64,000 nucleotides of DNA from NCBI GenBank assembly GCA_012931725.1, contig CM022951.1, positions 10,243,018 through 10,307,017 of the forward strand, given 5' to 3'. Shown here one piece after another: positions 41,737-53,793 of this stretch. Numbering within the stretch: the stretch's first letter is position 1; each line of letters opens with the position of its first letter. Under the pieces are notes generated by a model, which saw only the letters and a list, made by a program, of their open reading frames with translations, was not told the DNA's origin and searched no databases. The translations under genes and the position numbers were made by a program. The stretch comes from Litsea cubeba (Eukaryota; Streptophyta; Magnoliopsida; Laurales; Lauraceae).

Positions 41737-43432
41737 TGAAAGTCCTGGGGATCCTAACCCTAGGGGGGGGGGGGGGGGGTGAATAGGGTGATCTACACTT
41801 AATGACTAATTATGACCAATTTTAATTTCTTTACAAGTAACTAGTCACATGTGATGATTAACATACAAAATGCGGAAGCTTAAACAAACAATCACCACAA
41901 ATCAATCAACACTACACAAAGATTTATAGTGGTTCGGCCTCAATGCCTACATCCACTACCGGCTTGTGACGCAACACCCCACCGGATTTCCACTAAGTAT
42001 GCTTTTCAATAGGCTAAGCAATAACCTCTACAACTATGCTTTTCTAGGCTAAGCAATAACCTTTACACAATGCTTTTCTTAGGCTAAGCAATAACCTTCA
42101 CACATAGAAGATTTTCTCTCAAGAAGGTGTCTTCACAAACACTCTAAGAGATTACAATTTAAGCTCAAATAAATTACCTCTAAATGGGCGGATATGAAAT
42201 TGTAAAACAAACTAACACAACACACTAAGAAATGCAAAGATGAATGCTCATGAGGTGTGTGTGTGTGTAGAACTTCAATCAAGATAAAATTAAGTCCAAT
42301 GAATTTTATGCTTAAAGCATTTCAAAGTTTAAAGCACATAAAAGATATGATTGAAGTCAAATGCAAATCACTTGAACAATTACAATCTTGTGAATGATAT
42401 GAAAATCTAAAGATCACAAGTTGTATGAAAATGATTAAGACTAATCAAGTGATGCATGTGCAATGTTGTTTTCAAAAACTAATTTAACTAAGGTTTAAAT
42501 GTATGAAAACAACAAAGAAGATTCAAACAAGAAATAGAATCATGCTAAAGAGGATATCAAAGATTTTCATAAAACATGACTTTTAAAGTTTTAAAAACAA
42601 AACTTTGTTTGAACCTAAGTGAAGAATCCTATGATATAAAATCAAAGATTAAAGGAAGTAGAGGATTCAACACATCATAGTTAATATGCTTAAAATCATT
42701 TACCAATAATTTAGACAAAGCATAAAACATATGATTAACAAAAGGCAAAGCTTACTTGGTAGTTTAACTTCATTAATCGAAGCTTTAGCTTTTCCTAATG
42801 ACCCATTAGCCTTCCTTAGCTCTTCCCCTTTCTTTGGCCTCAAAATACCTCAAGAAGGGCTCCAAAGATCATCCCCAATGGCTAAAGAATGAGTTTCTTT
42901 TTATAGAAAAAGTGGTCCAACGGCTCTCAGGTCGGTTAACCGACACTTTGAGTTCGGTTAACCGACACTCAACGGCTAGAAACCCAACGGTCATACTTTT
43001 TGAAAATCGGCTTTTAACGGCGGCCATAAAGCGCCGGTAAAAGTCACAGTTTGGCCGCCGGTAAAAGTCCAGAATTCTCAAAAATGAGATTTTCAAAGTG
43101 ATTTTCTTGGGGGGACTTTGGGCCAATAAACCAAGCATGGAAATATTATTTAAACCAATCCAAGTGCTTAAAAATCATGTAACATAAAACGCCAAACAAA
43201 ATTTGAAACATTTAAAACCAATGGCTAGCTTGATTTATAAAATCTTTTTCAAACTAAAAATGCATCCAATGTTTAAAACCAGAACATGCATAATTCATAA
43301 GGTTTACAAGATTTAAAACAATGTATGTATAAATCAAGATTTCAAGATTTCTAAAATCAATTCATGTGAATATTCAAATGAATGAATAAGATGAATGATA
43401 AATCCATCAAATTGCAATACAAAATCCTAACA
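41737..43432 (-). repeat. 3' LTR of element C
   Basis: TGAAAGTCCTGGGG to TCCTAACA on the plus strand. It contains a 17- to 18-base G run near 41763, TCGGTTAACCGA twice (42933 and 42955), and paired CGCCGGTAAAAGTC segments. Confidence 0.93.
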
Positions 43433-43447
43433 ATCTCCCCCTTTGCA
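43433..43447 (-). other. Polypurine tract of element C
   Basis: On the minus strand GCAAAGGGGGAGAT immediately before the LTR, the expected plus-strand primer. Very similar AAAGGGGGAG tracts recur at about 43682, 43735 and 43828. Confidence 0.75.
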
Positions 43448-45809
43448 ATTTGATGGCAAACCTTTCTCAAAACTAATAGTTCACACATTGTCTTCAGCTC
43501 CTCCTTAACTGGACAAGGCTTGAAATCTTCATAGATGCTCCTTTGACTTGGCTTGGGCTCTAGCTCTTTCTCTTAATTCTCCTTGATGCTTGGAGCTTGA
43601 TCAATCTTCAAGCTTTCTCTTCATCTTCCTTTCTTTAGACCAAGCATCTTCTTTAGCTCCCAAGCTTTCTTCATTTCATTTCTCCCCCTTTGACCATCCA
43701 CTCTCCTTTTGGAAAGATGTTCATACAATGTCTCTCCCCCTTTGACATTGAATTGCACATCTCTCCCTTTAGCAACTTGAGCACTCTCTTCCCCTTATTC
43801 TCTCAATTTGCTCCCCCTTAATTATCTCCCCCTTTGACATTAAATTGCAAAGGTATCAATTGAGGAGGGGTACCTACACACATGAAACAAGAAAAATACC
43901 TTTCAGTAGCACCTGTTAATATAAGTAATTGAAAATGAAATACATAACAGGTTATCATGCACGGGTAGTAAGCTTATAAGGGTACAGAGCCAATATAAGG
44001 GTGAATTTGATCAACTCTAATGCTTCCTTAGAAGGTTTACTCCTCCTCAATCCATACTCTTCTTTTGTCAAACTTTTGACAAGGATTTAACTAATAGGTG
44101 CAAGAAGAAGATGGTTTAGCCAATTGAGGGCTAACTTCAAGAGAAGAATTAGATACCAAATGATAATGATAATTGACTATTAAAGTACAAATTGATCAAA
44201 TTACCAATATAAAGATGTACCAATTGACGGATAAGCTATAGGATAATTAAAGAGCAAGGTCAAAAGGATATACTAAACATAGCACAAATCATTATAACTA
44301 TGAAAATCATATGCTATGTAAGGTTTTGAATTCATTTCATACAATCATTGGATATAACTAACACGCACAAGATGAATGAAATGAAGTTCAATCATGAAGC
44401 CAAACCTCACCATTAACCAACCAAAATTATGAAAACATAAACATGGTGGTCATGAAATTTACCTATAAGAGCATGAGAGGTGGCAATCATGAAGATTATG
44501 ATGCTAATGGAATGTGACATGGAACAAAAGACATATGACTATTAAGATCAATCCAATGTACACAAGGTCTATCACAAACTCATGATATGATACCAATTGG
44601 ATATAGATACTAATTGAAAATTATACCAATTGATTACCAATTGAATAGGAAACATGATTAAGAGCAAGCATGTGACAAACACAAAATCCCAACAAGCATC
44701 ATAAATTGATATTCATCACTTAGAATAATATAACTAATGAGCATAGTGATGAACAAGAGAAATTGCATAAAAGGATATAACTTAGTATTAACATGCAATT
44801 TTCAAAGTGTCAAATCATATGAATTCAACAACTAAGAAATCCATCAAAGAATAGATATAACTATGAAATACAAGCAATGGATTTCAAAGAGGCTCATATG
44901 ATCAAGCACACTACTATGAAGTTGAAACATGTATAAAGAATGATACCAATAAGAAAAATACACATGAATCAACAACATAACCATCCATTTCAAAATTAAT
45001 ATAACTAGAAAGCATAAATGATGGGTTTGAGAGTCCTAGTATATAACTTCGAATAAAACTAAGATCACAACCATACAAGGAAGTAAATGACATTTGCATA
45101 TAAAAGTAATGAAACTAAATGAGCAAAGATGCAAAATGGCATATAACAATTATTTCCTTCTAAAATTTATAATCATTAGCACAAGGAATTAAACTCAAAA
45201 GAAAATGTTTGAATGAATATAACTAACAAAGCTTGAAAAACATTTTCAATTCATACAATCTTCAAATCATTTCAATACACAAAATCCAACAATGAGCATA
45301 AAGAGGATGATTTTGAAGATAACACTTTTTCAACTTGCATTTTAAAAGATATAACTTATTTGAAACACATACAAGTTGGTTTTTCAAAATAATAGTTTTC
45401 CATATGAAGGTATAACTTAGAAATCTATGGAAAATCCAAATTGTTTCAAATTATTTGTTTTTCAAAACAAATCTTACTAAGACATCTAAACAAATGATTT
45501 TACAACATCAATTGATTATGAAAGATCTAGCTAATAAAGCTTTGAAACCATAATCAATTGAACATGTATAGAATTGCAAGAGATATAACTAAATGAACAA
45601 GAAGCAAATCTAACATGTTGAAACTATAATCAAATGATTTTGAAAACCATGATATGTAACTAGATAAGTACATGAAGACAAAATCAATTGATCATAAACA
45701 AGCATTGCATTTTATGAAATGTAACTATGAAATAACAAAATGCAAATGCAACATGACCAACAAAAGGATTTACCTATAAAGGATAGGTTGGTCAAAGAGG
45801 TCCAAGGCC
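43448..45809. other. Noncoding interior of element C with recurring ATATAACTA motif
   Basis: AT-rich, no significant coding frame. ATATAACT or close variants recur at irregular intervals of about 50-120 bp (for example near 44352, 44726, 44775, 44853, 44998, 45215, 45349, 45582). The left 400 bp hold several polypurine-like tracts. It occupies the place where pol would be in a full copia element. Confidence 0.55.
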
Positions 45810-47240
45810 TTAAGGTTTGTCTAAGTTTATAACTTTGGGAATCCACCTAAGGTCTTGAGAGGTTTGGTCTTTGAGGTCTAGGTTTGAAGTCCCACCAACT
45901 TTAGGAGATTTGACTTGATAAATCTTAGATTTGGACCTATCACCATGAGATTTGAATAATTTAAACTTAGGTTGGTGATTAGTCTCTTGGGGTTGGTGAG
46001 ATTGTTTCTTAGGGGTTGGGTTCACTTTTCTTTTCTTCTTATTTCCTCCCTTTATTTGACTTTTGAATTTTAAATTTAACTTAGCAACTTTATTCAAAAG
46101 TTCTTTCATTTGTTGAGTTATGGGAGGAAGATTGAGAAGCTTTTTGTTAATAGATTCTTTTAGAGTTGGTTTAACTTGTTTAACCTTTTTAGAATCTATT
46201 TTAGGAGACTCCTTTTTAATAGGTTTTACTTGTTTATTCTTCTTGGAGTCTTCCTTGGTTTTTAGTGTCTTAACCATCATAGAATTTGATTTTACTTTCT
46301 TTGGTTCAAAAATGATTTTAGACACATGGCTTCTTCTTGATTTACACTCAAACCTAAAATGTCCTTCAATGCCACAATAATTACATTTAGACATGGGCAA
46401 GGAAGTGTGAGTGCTAGAGAATGAGGACTCACCTTTCACAAATGTGTTGGTGAATTTAGGGTCATGTGAAATATTCCTATCAAAACCAAGACCCGTCCTA
46501 TCTCTTTTAGATTTACCCAATTTAAATAATTTTTCAAATTTTTCTTCACTTTGGGTAAATTTGCACTCATACTTTTGTTTGTAGGTTTCAAGTTGAGTGA
46601 CTTGGTTTTTAAGGGTTGAATTTTCATTTTTAATTTTTGTTAATTCATTTTCAATTCCCTTAAAGTTGTTTAGCTCTTCATGGGCAAGTTTTAATTCAAA
46701 TTTAACTTCATTGATAACATTAGATCCAAGTTCTAGAGTTTTTATCTTAATTTGTGCATTGGATAAATTTTCCATAGAGATGGTTAACTTGGATTCTAAA
46801 TTGTTAATGTTTTCATCTTGCCTTTTTAATTGATCTCTTAGTTTAGAATTTTCCTTATTAAGAATATCACAATCTATCTTTGATTCTCTTATGTCATCTT
46901 TAATATTAGATAGATTATGTAAAGAGATCATGAACTTAGATTCTACACAATTTATTAATTCATCTTTTTCTTTAAGTTCATTTTTAGAAGAGACTAATTC
47001 TTGGTTTAGCCTTTTAGATTCTTCTTTTAATCTTGTATTCTTCTTAGAAAGCTCTAAGGACCATGTGTACAATTCCTCATAAGCTTCATTTTCATCATAT
47101 TCTTCTTCTTTTGATTTAGATTTAGATTCATTAATTTTAATGTTAGAATCTCCAATAGATGGAAGAAGGAGGGGTCTAGAGGAATCTACACAAGAATCTA
47201 CAAAGTCTAAACTAGTGGAATCCATTCTAATGATTTTCAT
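45810..47240 (-). CDS. gag: Gag-like coiled-coil protein of element C
   Basis: A 476-residue intact frame starting 78 bases after the PBS. An acidic N-terminus is followed by a long predicted coiled coil (about residues 55-225), a DRTGLGF motif near 245, a zinc knuckle CNYCGIEGHFRFEC near 285, and a very lysine-rich tail. The combination of coiled coil, TGLGF and one knuckle is typical of the C-terminal half of gag in the SIRE/Maximus group of copia elements. The usual N-terminal gag domain is missing. The intact frame in a pol-less element suggests the protein itself was retained, perhaps for RNA binding. Start chosen as the first ATG; a second ATG lies five codons later. Confidence 0.82.
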   Translation of the reverse strand: MKIIRMDSTSLDFVDSCVDSSRPLLLPSIGDSNIKINESKSKSKEEEYDENEAYEELYTWSLELSKKNTRLKEESKRLNQELVSSKNELKEKDELINCVESKFMISLHNLSNIKDDIRESKIDCDILNKENSKLRDQLKRQDENINNLESKLTISMENLSNAQIKIKTLELGSNVINEVKFELKLAHEELNNFKGIENELTKIKNENSTLKNQVTQLETYKQKYECKFTQSEEKFEKLFKLGKSKRDRTGLGFDRNISHDPKFTNTFVKGESSFSSTHTSLPMSKCNYCGIEGHFRFECKSRRSHVSKIIFEPKKVKSNSMMVKTLKTKEDSKKNKQVKPIKKESPKIDSKKVKQVKPTLKESINKKLLNLPPITQQMKELLNKVAKLNLKFKSQIKGGNKKKRKVNPTPKKQSHQPQETNHQPKFKLFKSHGDRSKSKIYQVKSPKVGGTSNLDLKDQTSQDLRWIPKVINLDKP

Positions 47241-47317
47241 AGAAAAACAACACTAGGGTTTTGATCTAGATAGAGAGGATCAACTCCGGGTATTTAAGCC
47301 CTAAATGGAGTAACCTT

Positions 47318-47329
47318 GCTCTGATACCA
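47318..47329 (-). other. PBS of element C
   Basis: TGGTATCAGAGC on the minus strand, two bases inside the LTR; an exact match to the common plant initiator tRNA-Met primer site. Confidence 0.92.
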
Positions 47330-47331
47330 AT

Positions 47332-49018
47332 TGAAAGTCCTGGGGATCCTAACCCTAGAGGGGGGGTGAATAGGGTGATCTACACTTAATGACTAATTAT
47401 GACCAATTTTAATTTCTTTACAAGTAACTAGTCACATGTGATGATTAACATACAAAATGCGGAAGCTTAAACAAACAATCACCACAAATCAATCAACACT
47501 ACACAAAGATTTATAGTGGTTCGGCCTCAATGCCTACATCCACTACCGGCTTGTGACGCAACACCCCACCGGATTTCCACTAAGTATGCTTTTCAATAGG
47601 CTAAGCAATAACCTCTACAACTATGCTTTTCTAGGCTAAGCAATAACCTTTACACAATGCTTTTCTTAGGCTAAGCAATAACCTTCACACATAGAAGATT
47701 TTCTCTCAAGAAGGTGTCTTCACAAACACTCTAAGAGATTATAATTTAAGCTCAAATAAATTGCCTCTAAATAGGCGGATATGAAATTGTAAAACAAACT
47801 CACAGAACACACTAAGAAATGCAAAGATGAATGCTCATGAGGTGTGTGTGTGTGTAGAACTTCAATCAAGATAAAATTAAGTCCAATGAATTTTATGCTT
47901 AAAGCATTTCAAAGTTTAAAGCACATAAAAGATATGATTGAAGTCAAATGCAAATCACTTGAACAATTACAATCTTGTGAATGATATGAAAATCTAAAGA
48001 TCACAAGTTGTATGAAAATGATTAAGACTAATCAAGTGATGCATGTGCAATGTTGTTTTCAAAAACTAATTTAACTAAGGTTTAAATGTATGAAAACAAC
48101 AAAGAAGATTCAAACAAGAAATAGAATCATGCTAAAGAGGAGATCAAAGATTTTCATAAAACATGACTTTTAAAGTTTTAAAAACAAAACTTTGTTTGAA
48201 CCTAAGTGAAGAATCCTATGATATAAAATCAAAGATTAAAGGAAGTAGAGGATTCAACACATCATAGTTAATATGCTTAAAATCATTTACCAATAATTTA
48301 GACAAAGCATAAAACATATGATTAACAAAAGGCAAAGCTTACTTGGTAGTTTAACTTCATTAATCCAAGCTTTAGCTTTTCCTAATGACCCATTAGCCTT
48401 CCTTAGCTCTTCCCCTTTCTTTGGCCTCAAAATACCTCAAGAAGGGCTCCAAAGATCATCCCCAATGGCTAAAGAATGAGTTTCTTTTTATAGAAAAAGT
48501 GGTCCAACGGCTCTCAGGTCGGTTAACCGACACTTTGAGTTCGGTTAACCGACACTCAACAGCTAGAAACCCAACGGTCATACTTTTTGAAAATCGGCTT
48601 TTAGCGGCGGCCAGAAAGCGCCGGTAAAAGTCCAGTTTGGCCGCCGGTAAAAGTCCACAATTCTCAAAAATGAGATTTTCAAAGTGATTTTCTTGGGGGG
48701 ACTTTGGGCCAATAAACCAAGCATGGAAATATTATTTAAACCAATCCAAGTGCTTAAAAATCATGTAACATAAAACGCCAAACAAAATTTGAAACATTTA
48801 AAACCAATGGCTAGCTTGATTTATAAAATCTTTTTCAAACTAAAAATGCATCCAATGTTTAAAACCAGAACATGCATAATTCATAAGGTTTACAAGATTT
48901 AAAACAATGTATGTATAAATCAAGATTTCAAGATTTCTAAAATCAATGCATGTGAATATTCAAATGAATGAATAAGATGAATGATAAATCCATCAAATTG
49001 CAATACAAAATCCTAACA
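47332..49018 (-). repeat. 5' LTR of element C
   Basis: Matches the LTR at 41737-43432. It has a shorter G run and about 14 substitutions by eye. Confidence 0.93.
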
Positions 49019-49023
49019 GTTTG

Positions 49024-49464
49024 TTCTCTAAAGTTGCAGTATTCTACCTTCATTGTTCTCAGCTTTACATGATCCCTTATAAACTGATACCTAATACCAG
49101 TTTCCTTATTACTTCCGTTATGTACTGACTTCTTAGGAGTTAGATGGCAGACTTGTTGTCGGCATTTATGTTTATAGATTCTTCTTGTGGGTAATCAAAG
49201 TCTTATAGAAGGTTTTTCAGCCATATTGCTTCCAACACTACGGATGATACTGCCGTATATATACTCGGCCACACATGTAGATAAAGTCACAAAACTTTGT
49301 TTCTTGGAAACCCATGTAAAAGTTGTCAATCCAAGATAAAGGACGTGTCCTGTAGTGTTTTTCCTTTCATCTTAATCACCTCCCCAATCACGATCTAAAT
49401 ATTCATATAATTTTTCATTACCGCCGTAAGTGTAGAAAAAGCCAAGATCTATGGGTCCTTTAAT
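49024..49464 (-). pseudogene. Copia element D, RNase H segment between insertions C and B
   Basis: Translates to YIKGPIDLGFFYTYGG, then TWVSKKQSFVTLSTC and AEYI, the copia RNase H region, with several stops. It joins the segment at 62172-62910 across element B and the tail at 41647 across element C. Confidence 0.85.
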
Positions 49465-49469
49465 GTACC

Positions 49470-50313
49470 TGTAGGTGCAAAAAATAATGACCCACAATAA
49501 CTGGGGAGCCTTAGAGGACTTATCCGATGGTGGTGATGACTGGGTGCCGTCCGAAAGCCTGAAAGGGAAGAACACACGGTCAGAGGACCCTGGCCTGGGC
49601 GGCGCAAGGCTCTCCGATGCCAAAGTCAGTGAAGGAACTGGAACAATGGAAGGAGAGGAAGAAGAGAGGCAGGGTAACAGCTCTATGAGTTGTATTGTGC
49701 GTACCTTGCATGTGGAAATGCAATCCTTTTATAGACGATTTGGAAGATATCTAGGACGATATCTTGGCATGGGTCTCATGATTCGACTGGGAAGTCATGA
49801 TCAGCCCACGTTGCAATTAATGCGGTCCAATCCAGCCCACTCGGCATTAAATGCGCGTCGGATCAGCCCACGTCGCATTTAATGCGCGTCTTGTTGGGCC
49901 AGATCGTGTTGGACGCCTTTGGCGGTAGGGGATCGTGGGATCTGCCCTCGGGCCTTGCCCTGATGTGGCCTCAGCCGCTGGATGTCGCGTCTGTCCCACT
50001 AGCTCATGCCCCTATCCCTCCACGTGCCTGGCGACGTGGGGGATGAGGGGCGCAAGTGGAGGCTCTTTCTTGCTTCGGCTTCCATCCCGGCTTCTTTAGC
50101 CGGGGTGGAGCTTTCTGCCGAAATGGCATCCGGGGTGACTCAATTCGGCGCTAGTGGCCTGGAGATGCCTGACTTCGGCCGGACCCCCTGTCCTGGTAGC
50201 CGGGGTGAGCTTGGTGCCACGTGGATGGCACGCGGATGGCATGTGAGAGTGCTTAGCCTCATCTGATGGCTGTGATTAGCGTAATCCTGTGGTTCTGGAA
50301 ATCTCCCCACACA
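49470..50313 (-). repeat. 3' LTR of element B (844 bp)
   Basis: TGTAGGTGC to CCCCACACA on the plus strand. The adjoining ATTGCCCCCTAGCTTTT is the polypurine tract on the minus strand. It holds 31-bp palindrome repeats near 49805-49885. Confidence 0.94.
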
Positions 50314-50330
50314 ATTGCCCCCTAGCTTTT
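50314..50330 (-). other. Polypurine tract of element B
   Basis: AAAAGCTAGGGGGCAAT on the minus strand, ending at the LTR start TGTGTGGGG. Confidence 0.7.
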
Positions 50331-50584
50331 GACCTCTTGAGCGCCTTGGCCTTTAGTGGTTGAAAGCTAGAAGACTCGCCTGGGGATGCGACGGTCATTG
50401 CCTGGTGTCGCTTCAACTGTCCTGAAGCAATGAATGCTCTGTCTTGCCTGTACTGGGAAGCGAGTCGACGGTTACACGCGTCGCCTCTTCACTGGTTGCG
50501 CTGTCTTATTGATGGAATGGGCACGGATTGCGAAATCCGTCCTTTCGAATTTCAAAAGCAGCGCGCGCCGAGGGTTTCTTCTCC

Positions 50585-50591
50585 ATAAATA
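50585..50591 (+). promoter_or_regulatory. TATA box of the element B antisense gene
   Basis: ATAAATA followed by GGGTCG, about 230 bp before the start codon, in the same relative place as in element A. Confidence 0.55.
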
Positions 50592-50819
50592 GGGTCGTCT
50601 CCTTCTCTCCACGTTTCTGATTTCTTTTCGCCTTCGCCTTCATCTCCGATTTCTGCTCCGCTGCTCAAGATCTTTCTAGCGAGGACGACCGTGGGGCGTG
50701 TCTGGATCTGTACTCGAGTCGCCCCTTTTCGTCTCTGTAAGTCGCTTCGCGCCTCTGTGTAGCTTTTTTCAGCAGCCTTTAGGGTTTTTTTTTCTTTTGC
50801 TGTATCCTTCTTTCTAGAC

Positions 50820-53358
50820 ATGGGCACCCCTAGGTTCAGTTTAGACACCGAAGAGGGCATAACCAGATTTAGGGCTGCCTTCGATATTCCGGAGCGAGTC
50901 CTGCTCAAGCCAGCAGACTCCGTCGACTATGCCACGATGCGCTGGTCCGGCGGCTGGATGCCGTTCCCTCTGATCTCTGTGATCGAGGGCGGGGTCAGAT
51001 TTCCCCTGCACCCTCTACTTAGAGCCTGCCTCAGTACCTGGTCCCTCACCCCTTGCCAGCTGATGCCCAATGGCTATAAGGTCATCATGGGCACGGCGAA
51101 GCTGAACGAGGTTTTGGGGATCGACCTGGGTGTCCATGATATCGAGGATACCTACGACATCTGCAAGGCCGGGGAAGGGAAATATTATCTCCGGGTGAAG
51201 CCGCAGCGAAGAGGCTTCGTCCTGGCCTTGGAAGATTCAAGTAAGAATGCCGAAGAAGCCTTCTTCTGTGTTTTGGGGGACTGGGAGTTCGGCGCTGGCG
51301 AAAGTAGGAGGCTAGCGGTCCCACGCCGCCCTGGGACAGTCCCAAGTAAACATCGCTCCTTTCATTCATTTTCTTTGCTTGATTTTGACGATGCCGAGCT
51401 GACCCCTCTATTGTTTGTTATGCAGAGGCAGGTGCGAGACGACGCCGAGCTGCGAGTGAGGGCTGGAGGAGGAACCCCGACGACATCAACAAGGTCGAGA
51501 GGTACAAGGGGCACGAGACTAGGTCGGCCTGGAAGCTACTCGGATACAGGCCGAGATACCGCGGCCACTACCAGAGGACCGGGGTACCCGAGGTGGACGA
51601 GACGCATCCTGATCGCGCAACCGTCTCCCTTGCCGTGCCTTCCGGGATCCCTTTGAGCGATCCTGCCGCTAGCCGAGCTGCATCTGGGTCCGAGGCGTCG
51701 ACTTCAAGTTCGGAACCGTCGAACCTGAGGCAGATAGTGGACGCTTATTCTTCCGATCGGGAAGAAGACATGGCGGGAAGGTCGAGGGAGCCTGCCGTCA
51801 AGGACCTAGCGGCCAAATTCAGGCGGGCGTCCTCTTCCTCTGCGACGTTATCTTCTGCCAGCACCCGAGTAGCTTCGAGCTCGGGAGGTGCTGGCGACAC
51901 TTCCGCTCCCGCTCCTGCTCCTGCTTCCGCTCCTGTTCCTGCTTCGAGTGCGGGAGTTCGGCGACGTTCGCCGGAGCGCCCGAGGGAGGGGTCCCCGCCT
52001 AGGAAGAAGTCCAAGGCGGGGGAGAAGGATTCGGGGGCCGAACAGCCTCCGAAGAGTAAGACCCCTGTGCGGGCCCCCGGAGCCAAGGCTCCAACGGACA
52101 AGAGTGCACCGGCTGAAAAGAGTGCACCAGCTGAGAAGAGCGTGCCGGCGGGCAGGACGTCAGGCGGGACGACTCGCGAACCGACGATCTTGGTGAGGCA
52201 AGGGTCTGGATCGGCCCCCAGACCCCGAAGTGCCCCTGCGCCATGGAGGCCGAGGATGGAGACTCAGCCCGGTAAGCCTCTGAACGTCGAGGACCGGCTG
52301 ATGGGGAATGCCGAGGTGATCGGGGCTCTCGCCAAGGTCTGTGCTCTGCCACGAGACATGGAGACGCACGAGAGGTTCGACGATGAGAGCCTGATGGTTT
52401 CGGCGATCCAGGCCAACCTCCTGGTAAGTGTTTTCAGCGTTTTCCTCTAAGTAACCCAGCTTGACTGCCCCGGTTTGACCCACTTTTTCCATCTGCAGAA
52501 CGTGCAGAGGCTCCTGACCGTGGTGGGAAGGAGCGACAGGAACGCGAAGAGGGTCTCCCAGCTGGAAACCGAGAGAGACAAGCTGAAGAAGGAACTGGAG
52601 GAGCTGCAGGCGGGAGTGGAGCGGATGAGAAGGCCAGCGTTGATGAGGCTGCTCGGCTGGCATCGGCTCTGGCTGATGTCGCCGAACTTACGTCGAAGGC
52701 CAATCATCTGAAAGGCGAGGTCTGGGCGAGGAACAAGAAGACCGCCGAGCTGGAGTCGGAATTGGCAAGATTGAAGGCTGAATCGACGGCTGAGGGGACG
52801 AGGCTGCGCGGGGAAGTGCTGGCTGGGCGAGCCGAAACAGCGAGGCTGAAGAAGGAGAACGCCGAGCTGGAGAAGGAGAAGGCCTCTCTTCTGTCCGAGG
52901 CCCAGTCCGCCTTCCAGGATGGGGTGGATCACGCCACTGAGCTGTATGAGAAGCAGGTGGAGGAGATCACCGCCATCCTGTTCGAGGAAGGATCCCTGGC
53001 CGCACTGAGACGTGCGGGGGTCCCCGAAGACCATCCTGTCTATCGGGACCTGCCGAAGTACTCGGACTCGGCTCCTGAGCCGAGCTCCGCTCCTGCAGCC
53101 GAAAGTGCCCCAGTTGAAGCTCCTGCAATCGCTCCTGCTGCTGACGACGCTCCGGCTGCCCCGGTCTTGAGCGATGCCCCGGTCGCCAGCGATGCTTCGG
53201 CCGTGCCTCAGGGTGAGACCTCTTCTGCTCCTGGTTCGGGTGAGGTACCGGTCGGAGCCTCCTCTGCTAGCGACGCTCCAAGCAAGGTCACGATTTCGGC
53301 CGAGTCCACTGGTCCATCAGATACGGTGATCGACCTAGTGGAGTCGCCGAAACCATAG
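50820..53358 (+). pseudogene. Antisense accessory gene of element B, frameshifted
   Basis: Exons 50820-51345, 51426-52423 and 52499-53358, with donors GTAAAC and GTAAGTG. Exon 1 is 526 bp, the same as in A, and both splice phases match. Conserved motifs are GGWMPFPL, VIEGGVRFPLHPLL, CQLMPN and LNEVLG in exon 1, AWKLLGYRPRYRGHY in exon 2, and a coiled coil in exon 3. Elsewhere the protein is strongly diverged from A: exon 2 is longer and Pro/Ala/Ser-rich, and the C-terminal tail is Ala/Pro-rich. A 1-base frameshift near 52622 leads to TGA at 52709-52711, after which the coiled coil resumes in another frame. Gene function unknown. Confidence 0.82.
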
Positions 53359-53771
53359 TAGCCGGGCTCCTCTGTATTTCTGTCTTCTTGCATGTAATGC
53401 TTTCGCTCCTTAGCCTTGTAATACTCTCAGTAATCAATGAAAAACGGGCTTCTTTACTTGTGCATTCTTTCTCTGCATTTGTTTCTCCTTCATTTCTGGA
53501 TGTGCATTGAATGGTGCTTGAATGCCTTTAATATAACGCGTGACTCTTGAGGTAGAAGGAGTCAAACGGTCCTCATAGCTGTCCGTGCCAATTCTCCGTA
53601 TTCTGGAGGCCATAAATAGCAGTAAACATGGTGGCACGGCCTATGAGGGAAACGGACGGATGTCTCCACTTGGCGTCATAGGGATCGCTGGTCAACAGTC
53701 GTGCGTCCCGAGCAACGCGTGGGAGACTTCGCCCCCGTAACTTCCTTCGGAGGCTAAGCCCTTCTTCTTCC

Positions 53772-53779
53772 TATAAGTA
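53772..53779 (+). promoter_or_regulatory. TATA box of the second antisense unit, element B
   Basis: TATAAGTA followed by GGGGCGACAGGCTTGCCATGGG; the surrounding 130 bp closely match element A at 2920-3050. Confidence 0.55.
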
Positions 53780-53793
53780 GGGGCGACAGGCTT

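Larger units (their letters stand above)
41737..49018 (-). mobile_element. Element C: gag-only copia (SIRE-like) LTR element
   Basis: Flanked by GTTTG at 41732-41736 and 49019-49023. LTRs are 1696 and 1687 bp and differ at roughly 1% of sites plus a G-run length change. The interior has a PBS for initiator tRNA-Met, one gag-like gene, then about 2.4 kb of AT-rich noncoding sequence and a polypurine tract. There is no protease, reverse transcriptase or integrase, so it depended on another element. Confidence 0.93.

Noticed and set aside
41763..41781. G-run in the element C LTR as a quadruplex signal
   Set aside because: A homopolymer that differs in length between the LTRs (about 17 versus 8), most likely slippage or assembly error.
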